A stretch of DNA of 64,000 nt from Armillaria gallica (taxonomy: Eukaryota > Basidiomycota > Agaricomycetes > Agaricales > Physalacriaceae): the NCBI GenBank assembly GCA_037576215.1, contig JBANDB010000007.1, positions 5,797,001 to 5,861,000 of the forward strand, written 5' to 3'. This document shows positions 20,806-33,870 of this stretch, piece by piece; the stretch's first letter is position 1, and each line of letters starts with the position of its first letter. The notes under the pieces were generated by a model. The model ran no database searches, was not told the origin of the DNA, and worked only from the letters and a program-made list of their open reading frames with translations. The position numbers and the translations under genes were made by a program.

Positions 20806-21900
20806 TCAAAGACAGAAGTTTTCAATGCCAACATGATACACCTTCTCTCTCACCCCGGGCCAATCCGTGTCTGCCACTCTCTCGAACGTTGCCTGACGAA
20901 AATCCTCAGGCACAATCTCCATGTATTCATTGGACGTTGAACGTAACATTCGAATGCTGAAGGATTTTCTATAGTGCCAGTCCGACATCTCATATGGTGT
21001 CGTCGTCCTCTTCCAGCGTCTGTTCTCGGAATCCACCAGAAGCCGCCTCATGTAACGCATATCCGGACCTCTGCAGATAATCCTTCTCTAATCTTCATCG
21101 CTAGCTCCAGGCTCCCTGATGTTGGCCTCTCCAAAGTCAACGGTGGCGGGAGACCGGTTCCCTCCCGTAGAACGACGTCCCAGTAGTTTTCTGCCTTGAT
21201 GGCACGGAGCCCTGCCATCATGTTGCTGGAAATCCTCTCGGCTTCTTGTTCTGAGATGTTGAAACCCGGTTTGAGGTTACCCATGCTAACACCAGGGATA
21301 TACTCGAGAACAAGTCCAGGCGAGTACTTGGACGACATCGGTGATGGGATGAAGAGTAGTAGACTCCGGGGTAATGCAAAGACGAACAATGCCAAAACGA
21401 CAGGGGATATACCAGCCTTGCAGTAGATGCAAAAGCCGATGCACAGCAAGCTCCATATTGTAGGACCCCATCTTCCCCAACCAAGTCAAGACCTCCTATA
21501 TCCAACCCTCCCAAAGCAGCATGTCAGGTCGGTTGTCAAAATCGCTTGACCTCGACCCAGTCTGGAATGGCACCGGCTTGGGTATCACGAACGGCGCGTC
21601 GTAGGTGGTCATCAATGGAAGACGTTCATGGCACTGTATCCAACGAGTCTTTGTTGCTGCGATACCGTGCCTGCGATCTGTGCACCTGAGATTTTCGTAG
21701 TCAAGTGTCACTGAACTAGTTGGACCGTAGCAGGCTGCAGACGTGATCCTGGCTGTGAGAGGGTCAGAAGTGTTGGAGCCCTGCGCTTGGAATTGATAGC
21801 GGAGGGTTGATCCAGGTGGATACAGCTCATTGCTGCTACATGCACAACACAAATCAACACACTTGTAAAGAAAATCGGCGAATTATCGTACCTCTGAACT
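20806..21900 (-). pseudogene. Protein-kinase-like pseudogene, copy a (catalytic loop deleted)
   Basis: Minus-strand exons align with the plus-strand copies at 30.1 and 58.4 kb: SCIHLDQPSAINSKRR, DLVGEDG, LEYIPGVSMGNLKPGFNIS, ISSNMMAGLRAIKAEN, and the C-terminal MRRLLVDSENRRWKRTTTPY with PEDFRQATFERV. Where the other copies read LHND..H.GN (the HxD...N catalytic loop) this copy jumps from KAENY to WDVVLREG, and no DFG-type motif remains. The gene cannot encode an active kinase. It is inverted relative to copies b and c. Confidence 0.7.
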
Positions 21901-23515
21901 GACATCCAACGTCGCATATGGTTCACTTGAGTAAGTCCTGCATGTCGTGCCAGACATGCACGTCGATGGTGGTGTCAGGATGCACCATGCCAGTGCCGTT
22001 GATCGTTGTACAGGAGTGACACAGCCACATGGCAGGGATCCTCCTCTTGGCACCTTGAACATTAATCCCATTCGTGCCCAATGTCAGCCATCTTTGTTCA
22101 GTGAGGACGACTGGACCGTCACAGACCCTACCAAACACAACGGCCATGAGATCCATAAAGACATCACCTGTGCCTCAAACCAGTCCTAGAGGCGTCAATG
22201 TCCAGCTTCACGGGCTTGTGAGGCCGGGCCCTTTGACTGGCACCGACTCGACCCACAGGACGAACCACCACGCCGGCACCTGGTAACGAGATGGCCGTGG
22301 ACATCCATCCCAAAAAAATCACTGGCGCCAAATTCGATATGTGCGAGCCAGTCCGTCACCCCTTATACTCCCGGAGAATACGACATTACCGCCCTCGATG
22401 TTGTGAGCGGAGAATTGCGGATGGATTTCATGGGAGAGGAGCCTACTCCTCTACCTCTTTAAATTCTTATTTCCTTTTCGACAATCCTCCCCATCCACAA
22501 GCGCCACCATTACCGACCCTCCAAATCTCCTCGATCATCTCAGTGTCATGCATCTTCACCAATAAGTGGATATTTCTCATTACCACCCCCAACCACCTGA
22601 TGCCCCAGCGAGATGATGTATCTTCACGACCCACAGCCAGAACATCGACCCCATACACAAAATGCACTAGCTCCTCATGCTCGGCGTTATACATTACCTT
22701 CTGAAGGGAGAGAGCGGGGGATTTGGCAGATCACATTCCATAAGGTCTGCCACTATGTTGATGCAGAAAGGTTGCACCTCGGGCTCACACTGTTGCGGAC
22801 ATGGGGCCTTCAATTCATACTGGAACCGAGCGTGAGACGGATGGTCAATACACCCTGACTCAAAGGGTTCGTCAGGGCTCGGAGGAGAGCTTTCGAGGTT
22901 TACAAGAATTTTGGTGGCGTGGTCAGCGAGTTGATGATCGTGAGATGCTCTCAAAGTTAGATGTATGCACGACCAGAGAGTCTAGGGCACGCCTACACAA
23001 TGAGATGTCTCGTGTATCGGAGTGGACACCGACTGGCACGGTGAAGTGGGATGGTGCAGCAGAAGAGGAGGATTCGCAAAGCCAAAGTCTGCTTTAGAAT
23101 GTATGCACCGAGGGTACGTTTGCCAGTCATGTTGATGCCTTGCACGATCATCTCAATCAACTCTACAGGTAGCACCATCCGCCATGGACCAGCTATCTTC
23201 GACATTGGTAATTCCGTTTGGGTTCGACCGTGCCAAGGCGTCATTTGCACTTTATCTCTGGTCTAGCATCTACATGTTTGAATGTTGACTGAAGACCGGG
23301 ATGATCTGACTTGCCAGCGTTATTTCCGTGGCCAAGACAAGCACCAGTTATGTCTCCCAGCAAAAGGATAACTTCACGACGATGAAAAAAAGGATGACAC
23401 TTAGAGGTATGTCACTTTTACATCTTCGAATAGCAACTATGTTAAATTGCTCCTCCAGAACCATACGCCGTAGCGATTCATAGCTTGCTTAACTGTGCCC
23501 GTTGATATGCCGTCT
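21901..23515. other. Fragmented frames, in part paralogous to 61.9-62.5 kb
   Basis: From about 22930 to 23515 the sequence matches 61990-62590 (shared blocks include GAAGAGGAGGATTCG, ATCTCAATCA and TTTTACRTCTTCGAATAGC). Upstream, short frames such as the one spanning YDITALDVVSGELRMDFMGE near 22370 look coding-like but are frameshifted. No family is recognised. Confidence 0.4.
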
Positions 23516-23619
23516 ACGCGTTCCCACCTAGATTTTGCGATTTTATAATAATACTATTGCATATTTATCTTACATTAGTGATACTTAAAGGACTATAGCT
23601 GAGGCTTCGAGCTGATAGT

Positions 23620-24684
23620 TAGACTAGTATGCGACTAGTAGAGCCAGGACTTAGATACGATACCACTAGTGGGTTAAATCTACCAGCCGGCCATACTAGT
23701 GACTTGAATGCTAACAGGGCTAAGTGAATACGGCCACTAGTGGACAAGTAATGCGACTAGCACACCAAACAAGAAGCAGAGGACACAAATCTCGTAATGT
23801 TCGGTCACTAGTGAGTCGATCTGGGCATAAACACCTAAGTCAGGTTAACTAGTCACGTGGCAATCTCGAAACAGGACTTAGAAATGAATTAGCAATGGGT
23901 TAACCTTGCGGCAGATCCGACGAGTGCGATACAGATCTATTGCGATCGGTGCTAGTATAGCTGGGCTGCGCCTTCAATCACGATTGACAGCTGTTACAGG
24001 CACGCTCGCCTGGCTAGTCATTTATCCTTGGCACTAGTGGAGCATCGCTGGGCCCAGGACACAGAATACAACCGCTAGTGGAGCTCCTAGGCTCACTAGT
24101 CAGCAAGCGACTGTTTCTAGACCGACTATTGCATGATTATTCACCATTATTCATGACTAGCCAAGAAATCCTTATCAATAATACCCCTCTAGTCAGTTAT
24201 TTATATCTCGATCGTACCTTGTTTGTCAGTATATAAGTAGTAGAATAGGCGCACGCACGGCTGAGGCAAGCCATCCCCGCAATTGTGACCTACTAGTCAG
24301 TATCTAGTGCCCCAATTAAAGGCTTTTGTGCTTAACCTCGACGAAGCGGCTACTAGTCGCTAAGTTACCCATAGCATTGAGTGAATAGAAGTGTCTTAGA
24401 GCAATCTTTTGTGTCCTGCAAAGGCCAAGAGTGTTTCGAAGTTAGTTCTAGCGAGTTCTCGAAGTTTAAAGTATTATTCTTAGGCCAAGAGCGCCACTAG
24501 TCTGCCTAGCAAGCGACTAGTCAAGTGTTTATTCACTTGTAAGACATTATAGGGCCAAGAGAGCCACTAGTTCGAAGCAGTCCCAGTCAGAGCGAGCGCA
24601 GTAGCTCAAGTCGAGTCACTATTCATCCAATTGTGTCTTACCAACCCCACTAGTGCGAGTAGTATGCTTGTATAGCTCACTAGT
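23620..24684. repeat. Island of 16 ACTAGT palindromes within a likely insertion
   Basis: ACTAGT starts at 23623, 23634, 23665, 23695, 23736, 23807, 23848, 24033, 24095, 24292, 24352, 24496, 24516, 24566, 24649 and 24679; further CTAGT cores are present, for example near 23953, 24014, 24075 and 24304. GGCCAAGAG recurs at 24423, 24483 and 24553. The paralogue at 62.5 kb lacks this stretch, so a segment of roughly 1.3 kb between about 23515 and 24890 appears inserted. There is no long open frame. I could not find inverted termini or a clear target-site duplication. It may be a non-autonomous element or LTR with many binding sites for one protein. Confidence 0.6.
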
Positions 24685-24889
24685 AATGAAATAAAATGTC
24701 TTTAAACAACTTTCCTTGATTATTGAAGTCTGCAGAGTGCTTCTATCGTACTCGAAACGCCCAAATTCAATACATTGGTGATAAGTGTAGAGTTAGTGAT
24801 TGGTTTAGTGTTGTTGGTGTTCATTGCCAGCCTCTAGTCCATTTGCCACTCGCCGTTACCGAGCACATCACCGTGACAGTCACCCACCC

Positions 24890-25290
24890 TGGAACAGATA
24901 TTTACTTTTCTGAACACAACAATGCTCACCTTTACTGTCCAACCCTTCCATGTAGTGCTGGAATTCTGGTGCGATAATTCCAATACAAAGCCGTTTCTAC
25001 GGTGGCATGCATAGAAGAGTACCAAGTCATCGGCAATGCCTTATTGGACCAGAGAAGGGTATCAGGTTGCGTGCCAAATGCCGGATAGAATATACTACGT
25101 GGCTTCCTCCGATTCTTCTCCACACGAGGGGAAAGCAGGTATCTCTCATAGTCCATGTCCTAACCATATCTAACTGCTGCTGCTGAATCAGGTGACTCCA
25201 CACCTTCAATAAAGCCATCAGTAAACTTGGAAACGCCAGCTTGGAGCGAGTGTTGAGAGACTCAGCATCGAGGAGGGATGTGATTGTGTG
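24890..25290. repeat. Paralogous segment shared with 62640-63080
   Basis: From TTTTCTGAACACAAC onward both places share blocks including GAGTGTTGAGAG and GTGATTGTG. Frames are broken in both. At 62-63 kb it leads into an F-box-like gene fragment; here it leads into the tail of a DUF6535 gene. Confidence 0.5.
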
Positions 25291-25402
25291 CAATCAGAGA
25301 TGACACAAAGCTGGACAGTAGTTGTTACACTGTTTTATAGATATGGATTGGCAACTGGATTCGGTAATACATAACTTGATTAATGATTTTGTCAGTAATT
25401 TT

Positions 25403-28343
25403 CTAATCGTACGATAGACTTTCTTGACTTCTAAGGCTTGTACTGCCAAGTCGATCCTCAACGCATGCCAGTGCCACGTCTTCTTGAGGTAGAGGAGGAT
25501 CCAAGAATTCCTGGAATCTTGGATGTTCGGCCATCTATCATCAATGAGCCCGGGAGGTCACTGTGATGTCAAATGACAACGTACTCGTGAATATTCCAAT
25601 GGGTTGGGTACTCCATCACTATGGCATTGTTAGAATGGGAATGTGAATCAACAACGACAACTGGCTCACCTAGACAAACCAGGAGAATATATATCAAGCA
25701 GCCATGGTAGCTGGGCAACTTCCATATGCACCCTGTAATCATACTGTGGTAGAGAACCAGTAACATCAAACCTCATCTGCAGCTTTTCAATTACAACAAT
25801 GGTCAGAACACGCTTGAGAAGGTCCCATTGGCAGAATTTCTCTCCTGATGTCCACCGCACTAATCGCAAAAGACACTCTGGCCAGACTTTTTGCATGGCA
25901 GGATGCTGTGTCCACTCATAGAGGACACTCTCATGATGTTCTTTAATGAGAAGCAACATCACTTGGAAGAGTCCATCAACTGAAAAGAGGGGATAAAGTG
26001 ATGGGTTGAGGAGAGTTTCATGGGATTCAGAGTCATCTATAGATGAAGCTGGAGGCAGGTTCAGAGAAGATGATATGAGATGTTCCAGAGCGTGAGGCAC
26101 CACATCATCCTCTGATCTCTCTCCACCACCTGCAGGTGAATGAAAGTAACACTGATAAGCAACAGAATAGAACTGTATGTCTGGAGATATAGGTTTCATG
26201 TGAGAGCAGTATTTGTCAAGAATGATGAATATCTTGTGTGCAAGTGGTTGAAGGTCTGGGCTGACAACAGCAAAAGCCTTGGAGGAAAGCAAGGAGTATA
26301 ACTTATCCAGGACTTGCATGATGTCCAAGTATGCCTGACTGAGGTTATAGATGAGAATGCTGGTGCTTTCGATGATAGTAAGGGAAGTTTCGATTAGCTG
26401 CTTTCGATCTGAGGCATGTACTGATTCACACAGTCTCTGCTCCATTCGCAAGATCAATGTGAGGATGATACGCAGATCAAGATGGAAGGAGCCAGTGGCA
26501 GCAGACATTGTAATGGGGAGTGGCCAATAACAAGATACAATGTCAAGAATGTACTCCCTCATCTCATCTGTAGGCTTGTCAATAGTAGTGACCTCCCCAC
26601 TCTCTCCTTTAGACAAAGGTTGCACAATGATTTTCATAAATTCAAGCTCTAATTCCAAAGCACCATTGCCAGAGTGGGCCAGGATGGAGGTGGTGCGATT
26701 GACTAGCCTCTTCCACACCACTGAGTGCAAGATGAGGGAAGAGCGTTGTGGGCCTTGAAGGATTCTGAGAAAAGCAGCTGATGCCTTCTGGCTACCTGTC
26801 GTGGAGAACAGTGTCATTTTTAGCTGCTCATTGCAACACTGATCTGCCATGTGATCATGGTGGGAGAATCGGCCATCAAGGAAATGATCAGGCCGAAGGA
26901 GTATACATGCTCTATAGTAGAGCTCCAAATCTCTCTCGACATCAGGAGATGGCACAAGTGGTTCAATGTGCTGTATCCGCTGGTCCAGAAGTACCATAAG
27001 AGTAGATCTATAATCATTCGGTAGGCATTCTAAAGTGGCAGAGGACATTCCAGCAATGGCCTGCAGCACACTTTGATGCACAGAGGCATTAGATGTGGAG
27101 GAGAGCAGCCATTGTAGTGATTGCACATCTACTTTAGCAGCATACTTTTGAGCATGATCACGCTCAATTTCCTTCAGAGTAGGACATTGTAGGGGGGAAA
27201 TTATGTCACGTATGTTGGAAATGTCATTGTGCAGGTACCTGCATAAAAAAACCATGTAATGATCCGGATATCGTCGAATGATGAAAATGGGTGTAATAAG
27301 ACGGTCATAGAAGAATCGATACAGATGGTGGATGTAAACTGTCAACGGGACCTTGTATGGACAGTACGGATAGACCAGGGGAAGGATTAGGGCAACAGCG
27401 TAGGCCACGTATGTCACTGCACCAATGATAGATACTAGCCAGGCCACTTTCATTCCCAGAGAGAATAGGAAGATAGCGAGGCCAGCAAAAAAGAGTGCCA
27501 AAGAAGTATGGAGGAGGACAGGAAGCAAGCCAATGATCATTGGTACTTGCCACCTCTGTAATCCAGCGTATCGCATATGTCGGATTCTTGCACGATCATG
27601 TGCGGAGCTGTCAGAGACAATGGTGTTGTATTGGTGGAGCCACTGCTTGACCAAAACGGCAACCAGGGCAGTGATGAGGCTGAGAGTCAGACTCACGAAC
27701 CACAAGCTGTTCAACCATTCGTCGGAACGGCTGGGAGAAAAGTTGAAGGCAGTAGGGGAGGAAGGGATAGAGAATTGAGAGCCATTCAACACCGTGGCAT
27801 TGAGTATTTGAAAGAAAAGGAATCCGGATGCCTGGTTGTAATCAGGTCGCATATTTTGCGACGTTTGTACCACAAAAGTTGTAAGCACAGCGGAGAAAAG
27901 ACCAGCCTTTGATGATATTAGACTTTTTAGAGCCCGATTTTGGAAGGAGATGTGTTACGCACAAAAACAAGTAGGACATCGATGGTATCCCGCCACTCTG
28001 CCAACATATAGGCATCAAATTCGGCCGCTTCTTCGTTGTAGATGGACCATATTCGTGCCTTGTCGGACATCTCTTGGCCATAAGGATCGGGAGGGTAGTG
28101 TGCCTTATAGTCGCGTGGAGCAGCGCCTGATACCATTTGAAATTAAATACCATCGTAGCAGAACAGTCGAAGTAAATTGAACACACCGACTCCCCACGAA
28201 TGCAGCTGGTTCTTGTTCAGTCCAAAAAATGTCCCGCTTGGAGGGTTTCTCTGAGCTCCAAGGTCAGGTACGGGAACATGACTACCGGTTGCTGAAGGTT
28301 GGTTTGGAGCTGATTGTGTATCATACCCATCGTTGTCAGCCAT
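25403..28343 (-). CDS. DUF6535 membrane protein A (five exons, apparently intact)
   Basis: Exons 28343-28187, 28126-27963, 27906-25670, 25618-25585 and 25534-25403, all with GT-AG introns of 50-60 bp; spliced length 907 residues. The DUF6535 domain starts at MSDKARIWSIY, then WRDTIDVLLVF/AGLFSAVLTTFVVQ, LWFVSLTLSLITALVAVLVK, VKQWLHQY, RIRHMRYAGLQRW and VPMIIGLLPVLLH. Four membrane helices lie at about residues 98-120, 174-195, 228-257 and 261-285. The remaining 600 residues are helical and unrecognised. The apparent stop at 25666 falls inside a GTGAGC splice donor. Splicing there adds two small exons ending HPRFQEFLDPPLP..., a tail also found in gene C. The function of the family is unknown; it is expanded in Agaricomycetes (from memory). 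Confidence 0.85.
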
Positions 28344-28754
28344 GCTCGAAAATCGATAGAGATCAAGTTAGTATCATTGACATCCAAAGCACAAAGGACT
28401 TACTTGGGAGAATATAGTGGCTGTCAAGAACAAAAAGGCGCCAAGTGCTTGCTGGTGCCGCTTTATTGAACATTAGTGCTGTTAAAGTGCTGTATGCTTA
28501 TGTTCACGGTGCTGTTTCGGAAACACATCGAAGTTCATAACTGGTGACACCAACACGTAAGCTAAGGTAGTTGTTTGTGCCAAGAGCGGCCTCATGGCAT
28601 TCTCAGTCTGGCTTATGGCACGGAGAGAATTACCAGCTTACTTGTGCTCGAATCGAGATACATAATCTAGATGGGACCGAAGGTAGTTGCAGAGGGAGTA
28701 CAGTGCTTATGATATTTGTACACCGTATTATTGGCACGGACATAACTGTAAACT

Positions 28755-28960
28755 ATGATTGGAATTGAGGACACGTGGAGAGGTGATGCTGCGTACACCG
28801 GGGTTAGTGATAACGGTGAGGCGAATGGATGGGACGAACAAGAATAGAACTGTGGCTATCATCCACGTAGAGGTACACGGCTGCATCAGTGCCGTATGCG
28901 TCCTCTATGCATGCTGCATCTCAGAGGTCCGAAAACTATCGCCGTCGACGGGCTCATCCG
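28755..28960 (-). pseudogene. ATO-like transporter remnant, copy 2
   Basis: The minus-strand helix exon reads WMIATVLFLFVPSIRL, preceded by an out-of-frame version of the ALAVYLY segment, so a frameshift separates them. Similarity to the other copies continues into 28970-29750 without a full gene. It lies upstream of DUF6535 gene A. Confidence 0.45.
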
Positions 28961-30059
28961 AGTCGCGTCTCCCTAACGAGCACTCCCTCCTATACTAGCT
29001 AAGAATAGAAGACCCCGTACCCCCGTACCCCCTGCATCTCTATCCACCCTCCCGTCTCTTCCGCTCGTCGTTGCCTGTACCTACGCTTGTCTGGTCTGCA
29101 CATATTCGAGTTAGTGACGAAAGCGCGGCAGGAAGCAAGCCTACGTACCCTAGTGGGCCCGTCCCAAACCCCACTCGAGCTTTTACCTGTCGAATCGAGG
29201 ACCATCACCCTTGTCGATGGCGGAACATGCGTGAACCCTCCCTCTGAAAAGACGGCATGAGTGATGGCAAAGTAAGGTTAATGACACGTACCGTTGGTAA
29301 TGTTAACGTGCCGTCGATGTGGTTTGCAAGATTGAGGGGGACCTGATGAAAATGAGGATCAAAGAGCAATGCACGCACCTGCGCCATCTACCAAGCACTC
29401 GCTTCGGTACATCGTCCGCCATCCCTCCCTCGGAATCCTAGGACAGGTGTCTATTAGCCCTCTTTCAAGTCAGCTTGGGAAATGGCTTACCGAGCCTCAT
29501 GACCATACTCCCAGAGATCTGTTCAATTCGTGACATCGACAGCGTACGGAGCTGCTCTGATGACCGCCGCCTGAGCCAAATGTGAAAAGAAAGGGGAAAC
29601 GTCGCGCACCATTGCGTATGCTACGGGAATGGACTTGTTAGCGGCACGTTGCAGGGCCTAGGGGAAGAAAAGGAACGGTAAGCCACGTAGAACGAGAGTC
29701 AGTGCACATTCTCCTACCCGGTGATCAAATTATGCTGCTACGAATTTGAGCCCTCGTTGGATCCTCCCAAAGATAAGGATTCGTTCATCAAACTTGCCGA
29801 AATTGTGGCATTGAGACGGAATGGCAGAGACGAGCATTGTTGAAAGAGCAAGGAATGAATCGAATAGGTTGTGGTCATGGTCGATCCCGAACACGTGCCA
29901 CTCTTGCACTGCGACGGCCACCATCAAGCGGCGTCGATAACACTAGCATGGCGCAACCAGTCCACAATGACGCCGCCATCGACGCGCACCTCTTAATTTC
30001 ATGCTTCGTTGTCTGACACGGCATGCAAAGCTTTTTTCTCGAGATAATCATGGGCGACG

Positions 30060-31147
30060 TTGGATTTCCGTCCAGAGGTACGGCAATACGCCAATTTTCT
30101 TTCGATACTCGTGTTGATTTACGTTTTGCAGTGGCATGTACCCAGAACGATCCTCGATGTTCAATCCAGGCAGAAGGCTCGAATACTTTTGGACCTCTCG
30201 CAGCCAGTCATCAAGCGCTTCGAGCCATTCACATCTGCCGCCGTGCTGCTCGTTCAGCGACACTTCGATAACGAGAAGACTACTCTAGAGCTCGCAGATC
30301 GTAGACTGGGATATCGCGGTGCTCGCCTTCCCTCGAAGGACATCTGCAACACGCCGTACGTGAAACCCAGGAGGGCGTGGCGCCCAACTGGTTCGAGCTT
30401 ATACGCGATGACGAGAACCGGCCTAACACCAAAGTTTGGGAGGTTTGGATGTGGGAGGTTTCCACCTGGCGTTACAAGCTATCGAAGCACAACACTGAAC
30501 TTGCTGCATACCGACTTTTGCACCGACTGCAAGGCCGATGCATCCCCCGTCTTTTCGGCGTCGTTCGTCTACGTATTACCTTCCAGTCTACTACCCTACC
30601 TCCCATCACCGACATCGTGCAAGGACTCGTTTTCGAGTATATCTCTGGCGTCAGCATAGCGAAGCTCAACCTTGGTGTTGACGTCTCGGAGCAAGCAAGC
30701 AGAGGATTTCCAGCCAAGTCATGGAGGCGCTCCGTGCTATCGAGTCCGAGAACTGCGTCTTGCACCATGCCATTCACGTCGGGATTGTCGTTCTGTGGGA
30801 CGGGAGTCGTTCTCCAGTCATCATCGACTTTGGACAAGCGGACGTCAGAGAGCCTGATGAAGAGTGGCCGAGTGTCGTCTGGGGGTCTCCAGAAGACACG
30901 TCGCACGAGAAACCTTCTGGTGAATTCTGAAGATGGGCCTTGGAAGCGGACTGTGACGCCATACGAGATGTCGGGCCCGCACTATAAAGATCCTCTGGTA
31001 TTCAACGAATACGTTGAAAGTATGCCTGAGGACTTTCGTAGGGAGACGTTTGAGAGAATTTTGGATACGGACTGGGAAGGGGCGAGGGAGAAGGTGCACC
31101 AGTGGAGGATACGACCGGGGGTTTGTTGCAGGCCTATCTATGACTAG
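30060..31147 (+). pseudogene. Protein-kinase-like pseudogene, copy b (catalytic residues replaced)
   Basis: Exon blocks read FEPFTSAAVLLVQRHF, then one base out of frame HLQHAVRETQEGVAPNWFEL, ENRPNTKVWEV, FEYISGVSIAKLNLGVDVS, then VIIDFGQADVREPD and, after further frame changes, RLLVNSEDGPWKRTVTPYEM and PEDFRRETFERI, ending RPIYD. The DFG motif is kept. The loop that reads LHNDMHIGN in copy c is LHHAIHVGI here, so both the catalytic aspartate and the metal-binding asparagine are lost. The frameshift before HLQHAV is shared with copy c, so it predates their duplication. Confidence 0.75.
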
Positions 31148-31499
31148 GACATGACCGTTGTATGATCCAAATTCCATTTCGATATGACATGATTATATTC
31201 GGCCGTCTTTCTGCATTGTAATGTCGACATCGCTTGCAACACATCTGATACGCCGACTACCTTGCATGCTGTCCGGTTTCTTGTCGTGAGACTCGGGTCC
31301 ACAAACGGAGACATAACGCACTACCACGGTATCCATCACTGTAGTAACATCCTTTTCTATCCCTCTCCTCCGCATTTTTGGCGCCAAACCAAGCTCGTTT
31401 CAATCCATCGCCATCGCCATCGCACCAGCATACCAGCATACTATGATACTTCTAAAACGTACCGTGGTGGCAGAGACGGCGACTATCTTATGAACTGCT

Positions 31500-31700
31500 C
31501 CCACCCGGACTCAGGACTGGTCCAAGGCCCTGTTGGCACCGTCCTACTCGTTCAGAGACACTCGGGCGACGAGAAAGCTGTCCTCAAGCTTGCGGAGCGG
31601 AGGCATCGCGGCGGCAACAAAGGCGTGAATATGGTGCGATGGACGTCTTCTATCGGCATGAAGAGATTACGAACTATCAAGACATGGGGTCATTCCTAAC
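31500..31700 (+). pseudogene. Kinase-like N-terminal fragment following copy b
   Basis: Reads TVLLVQRHSGDEKAVLKLAE, a second version of the copy-b start (AAVLLVQRHFDNEKTTLELA), then stops. The same fragment recurs at about 59730-59890, with TACTAGTTCAG in place of TACTCGTTCAG. Confidence 0.6.
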
Positions 31701-32300
31701 TAGTTCAAGCTGTACGACAATTCCGACAACGAACCCGTTTGGAGTGGATGTGTCGTACTGTTTCATTACTTGCAGAGGAATTGATTCGGGCTCGATTGCA
31801 GATTTTACTGAATGATATCACTGGTCCAGTTGCAATACACGCACAGAGTATCTCCAACCTATGTATAAAATATCTTCTATCGCATACGTTTTCTGTCTCA
31901 AAATGACATCACCTGTTCTCCGCAATCCTCACCGATTACACGCAGGTTAGCGATGTTCCTGATTCAATGACAGGTACACATGTAGAATGATTCAGGATTA
32001 GAGAAGCTTCAGTGCTTCGGTGGCCAAAGTCGCGTCAAATCTAACATTTCAAATACTTTACATACCGCGATATCAGAGGAATAATCCCTCAGTTTGAATG
32101 GCAGACTGCATATTCTCGGCTGTGTAACATAGCGAAACACGATCAGTCATGAGTATTGAATGCTGAGCGTACAGAATGCAGAAGTATAGGGAAGGGTACT
32201 GCGTCACAGCTAATCTGACCGCTCTTACCATCACCACTTTTGTTACCACTCTGATTTATCAAGAGAGCATGCTCGTACTGGAATATGCATCACAAAGTAC
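31701..32300. other. No gene seen; paralogous to about 59900-60500
   Basis: Non-coding sequence shared with the 60-kb copy, including ATACCGCGATATCAGAGGAATAA. No frame is kept. Confidence 0.4.
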
Positions 32301-32319
32301 AGTGCTGACTTGGCATCGT

Positions 32320-33870
32320 CGTCGCGAGATGGGCGTTGATGCCCAAAATAAGAAAAAGGTTCGGATACAGCCGAGTCGTCCCTTTTCTCTTGTCATCACT
32401 ATCACTCCTTTCCCCCTGTCCATCAACGAGTTCCAAAACTTTCAAGACAATTCTGACCTCCTTCTTGACGCCCCGTAAGTGTTTTTGGTACCCGCTCGAG
32501 GTGCTACATTTACCATTCATTCCAGCTGCCTTTCTACCGCCCGAAACCTCAAGATGAAGACCGCGCTGAGGAGGACTTTAACGTGATATCTATGTTGCTT
32601 GGTGTATGGGGCATGGATTCAAAGGTCTGCTTACTTGCTGAGTGTTACATTTATTCTAATCTTCTTTCCCCAGTGTGCTCTTTCCAACCAAGTCTCATCA
32701 ACATCAACGTGAATCAACAACGTTGTAACCGATCTGCACCTTTGCCAGTGGTGACATGATGTATGTCGACTTTTCGCGAGCGGAAGGTCCGAATTTTGCC
32801 CCGAGGTGACGAGCACGCGCACTTGCTGTGGAGAGCAGGACTTCTTCGTTCGACGAGATGCGGATTGTATCGGAGCAGGGAGGGAACATGCGAGAGGGTA
32901 ATTCTGCTCGCTCCTCCGAGATATCCGTTTCTCTGATCAACCAGTAGTATTGGGGAGCTCTTGAGTCTTTACGGTGCTGCCAAATTCCTCCGACGTCGAC
33001 GCCTCAGGATCCAGATTTTGTGCTAAGACGAGTATCGTCAGGATGCAACGGTCGGAACAAGGGGACGCAGAGCCGCGGGGAGGAGGATGACCACGGACGC
33101 GTTGGAAATGGTAAGTTCCTCGCTAGCCGACATCCCTATGAGATATTCACCCATTCTTAGCACAATAATCTTCCGTTCTGCGCGCGTGCGTAATCCTCGA
33201 GTCGCCGGCGATGTTGACGTCCGTGTGCCGAAACCTGTTGTTACTTCAGGACAGTACTGCGAGCAAGGTCGGCACCGGGTGCAGGCCGGAGGAGGGATTG
33301 AAAGAGATGGCGATAACAGAGGAGACGGCGACGAGGATGGTAAGTCCCGCCAGTTTCTCAAATAACGCCGAGCCCTAAAGCCCTCCTCAGCCTCCTACTC
33401 TCTTTCATTGGACCCCAAGCACAAGACCTCGCGCTCCAACGATGTTATTCAAACAGGAGAAGGCTGCGCCGGAGGTACATAATCATATAAACTTATTTTC
33501 CTTTACTCCAGAAGCAATGATCTACCTAGTTCCAAACTTAAGCCTTCGAATCTTTGTTGTTAAAGGCATCGAACTTTCCACAACGACTGCTCGCCGGCCA
33601 TTATCAAACTGTCCAATCACATCGCCTTGCCGCGGGTTCGGGTGTGTCTCCTATCGTGACATGGGCGGATTTGTCTCCTCCTTCAGTCAGAAAATGATAA
33701 AGACGGCGCAAGAGGTTGCAGCCTCGACTTTCTGTCTTCCGATCGGCGCCTGCCCCGTCCCACTGTGCTCTCCCTGGAGGCTGGAGGAACTCAACTCCGC
33801 TGCCACTTTCCGGCGGAGGCCATTCCCAGTCGAATCCAGGTGGAGTGGCGTGTCATGAATGAATGCCGTT
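32320..33870 (+). pseudogene. Family X, copy 4
   Basis: Starts MGVDAQNKKKVRIQPSRPFS, with a GTAAG donor after LLLDAP. Next come EDFN-like, WGMDSK and FAPR-like blocks, then VRVPKPVVTSGQ, GGIERDGDNRGDGDEDG with a GTAAG donor, and a tail shared with 61680-61880 (TGCTCTCCCTGGAGGCTGGA). Stops and frame changes interrupt it. It lies downstream of kinase copy b, the same order as at 58-62 kb. Confidence 0.5.

Noticed and set aside
23600..24700. CRISPR-like or tandem repeat array
   Set aside because: The ACTAGT motifs are irregularly spaced and the intervening sequence is not repeated, so neither description fits.
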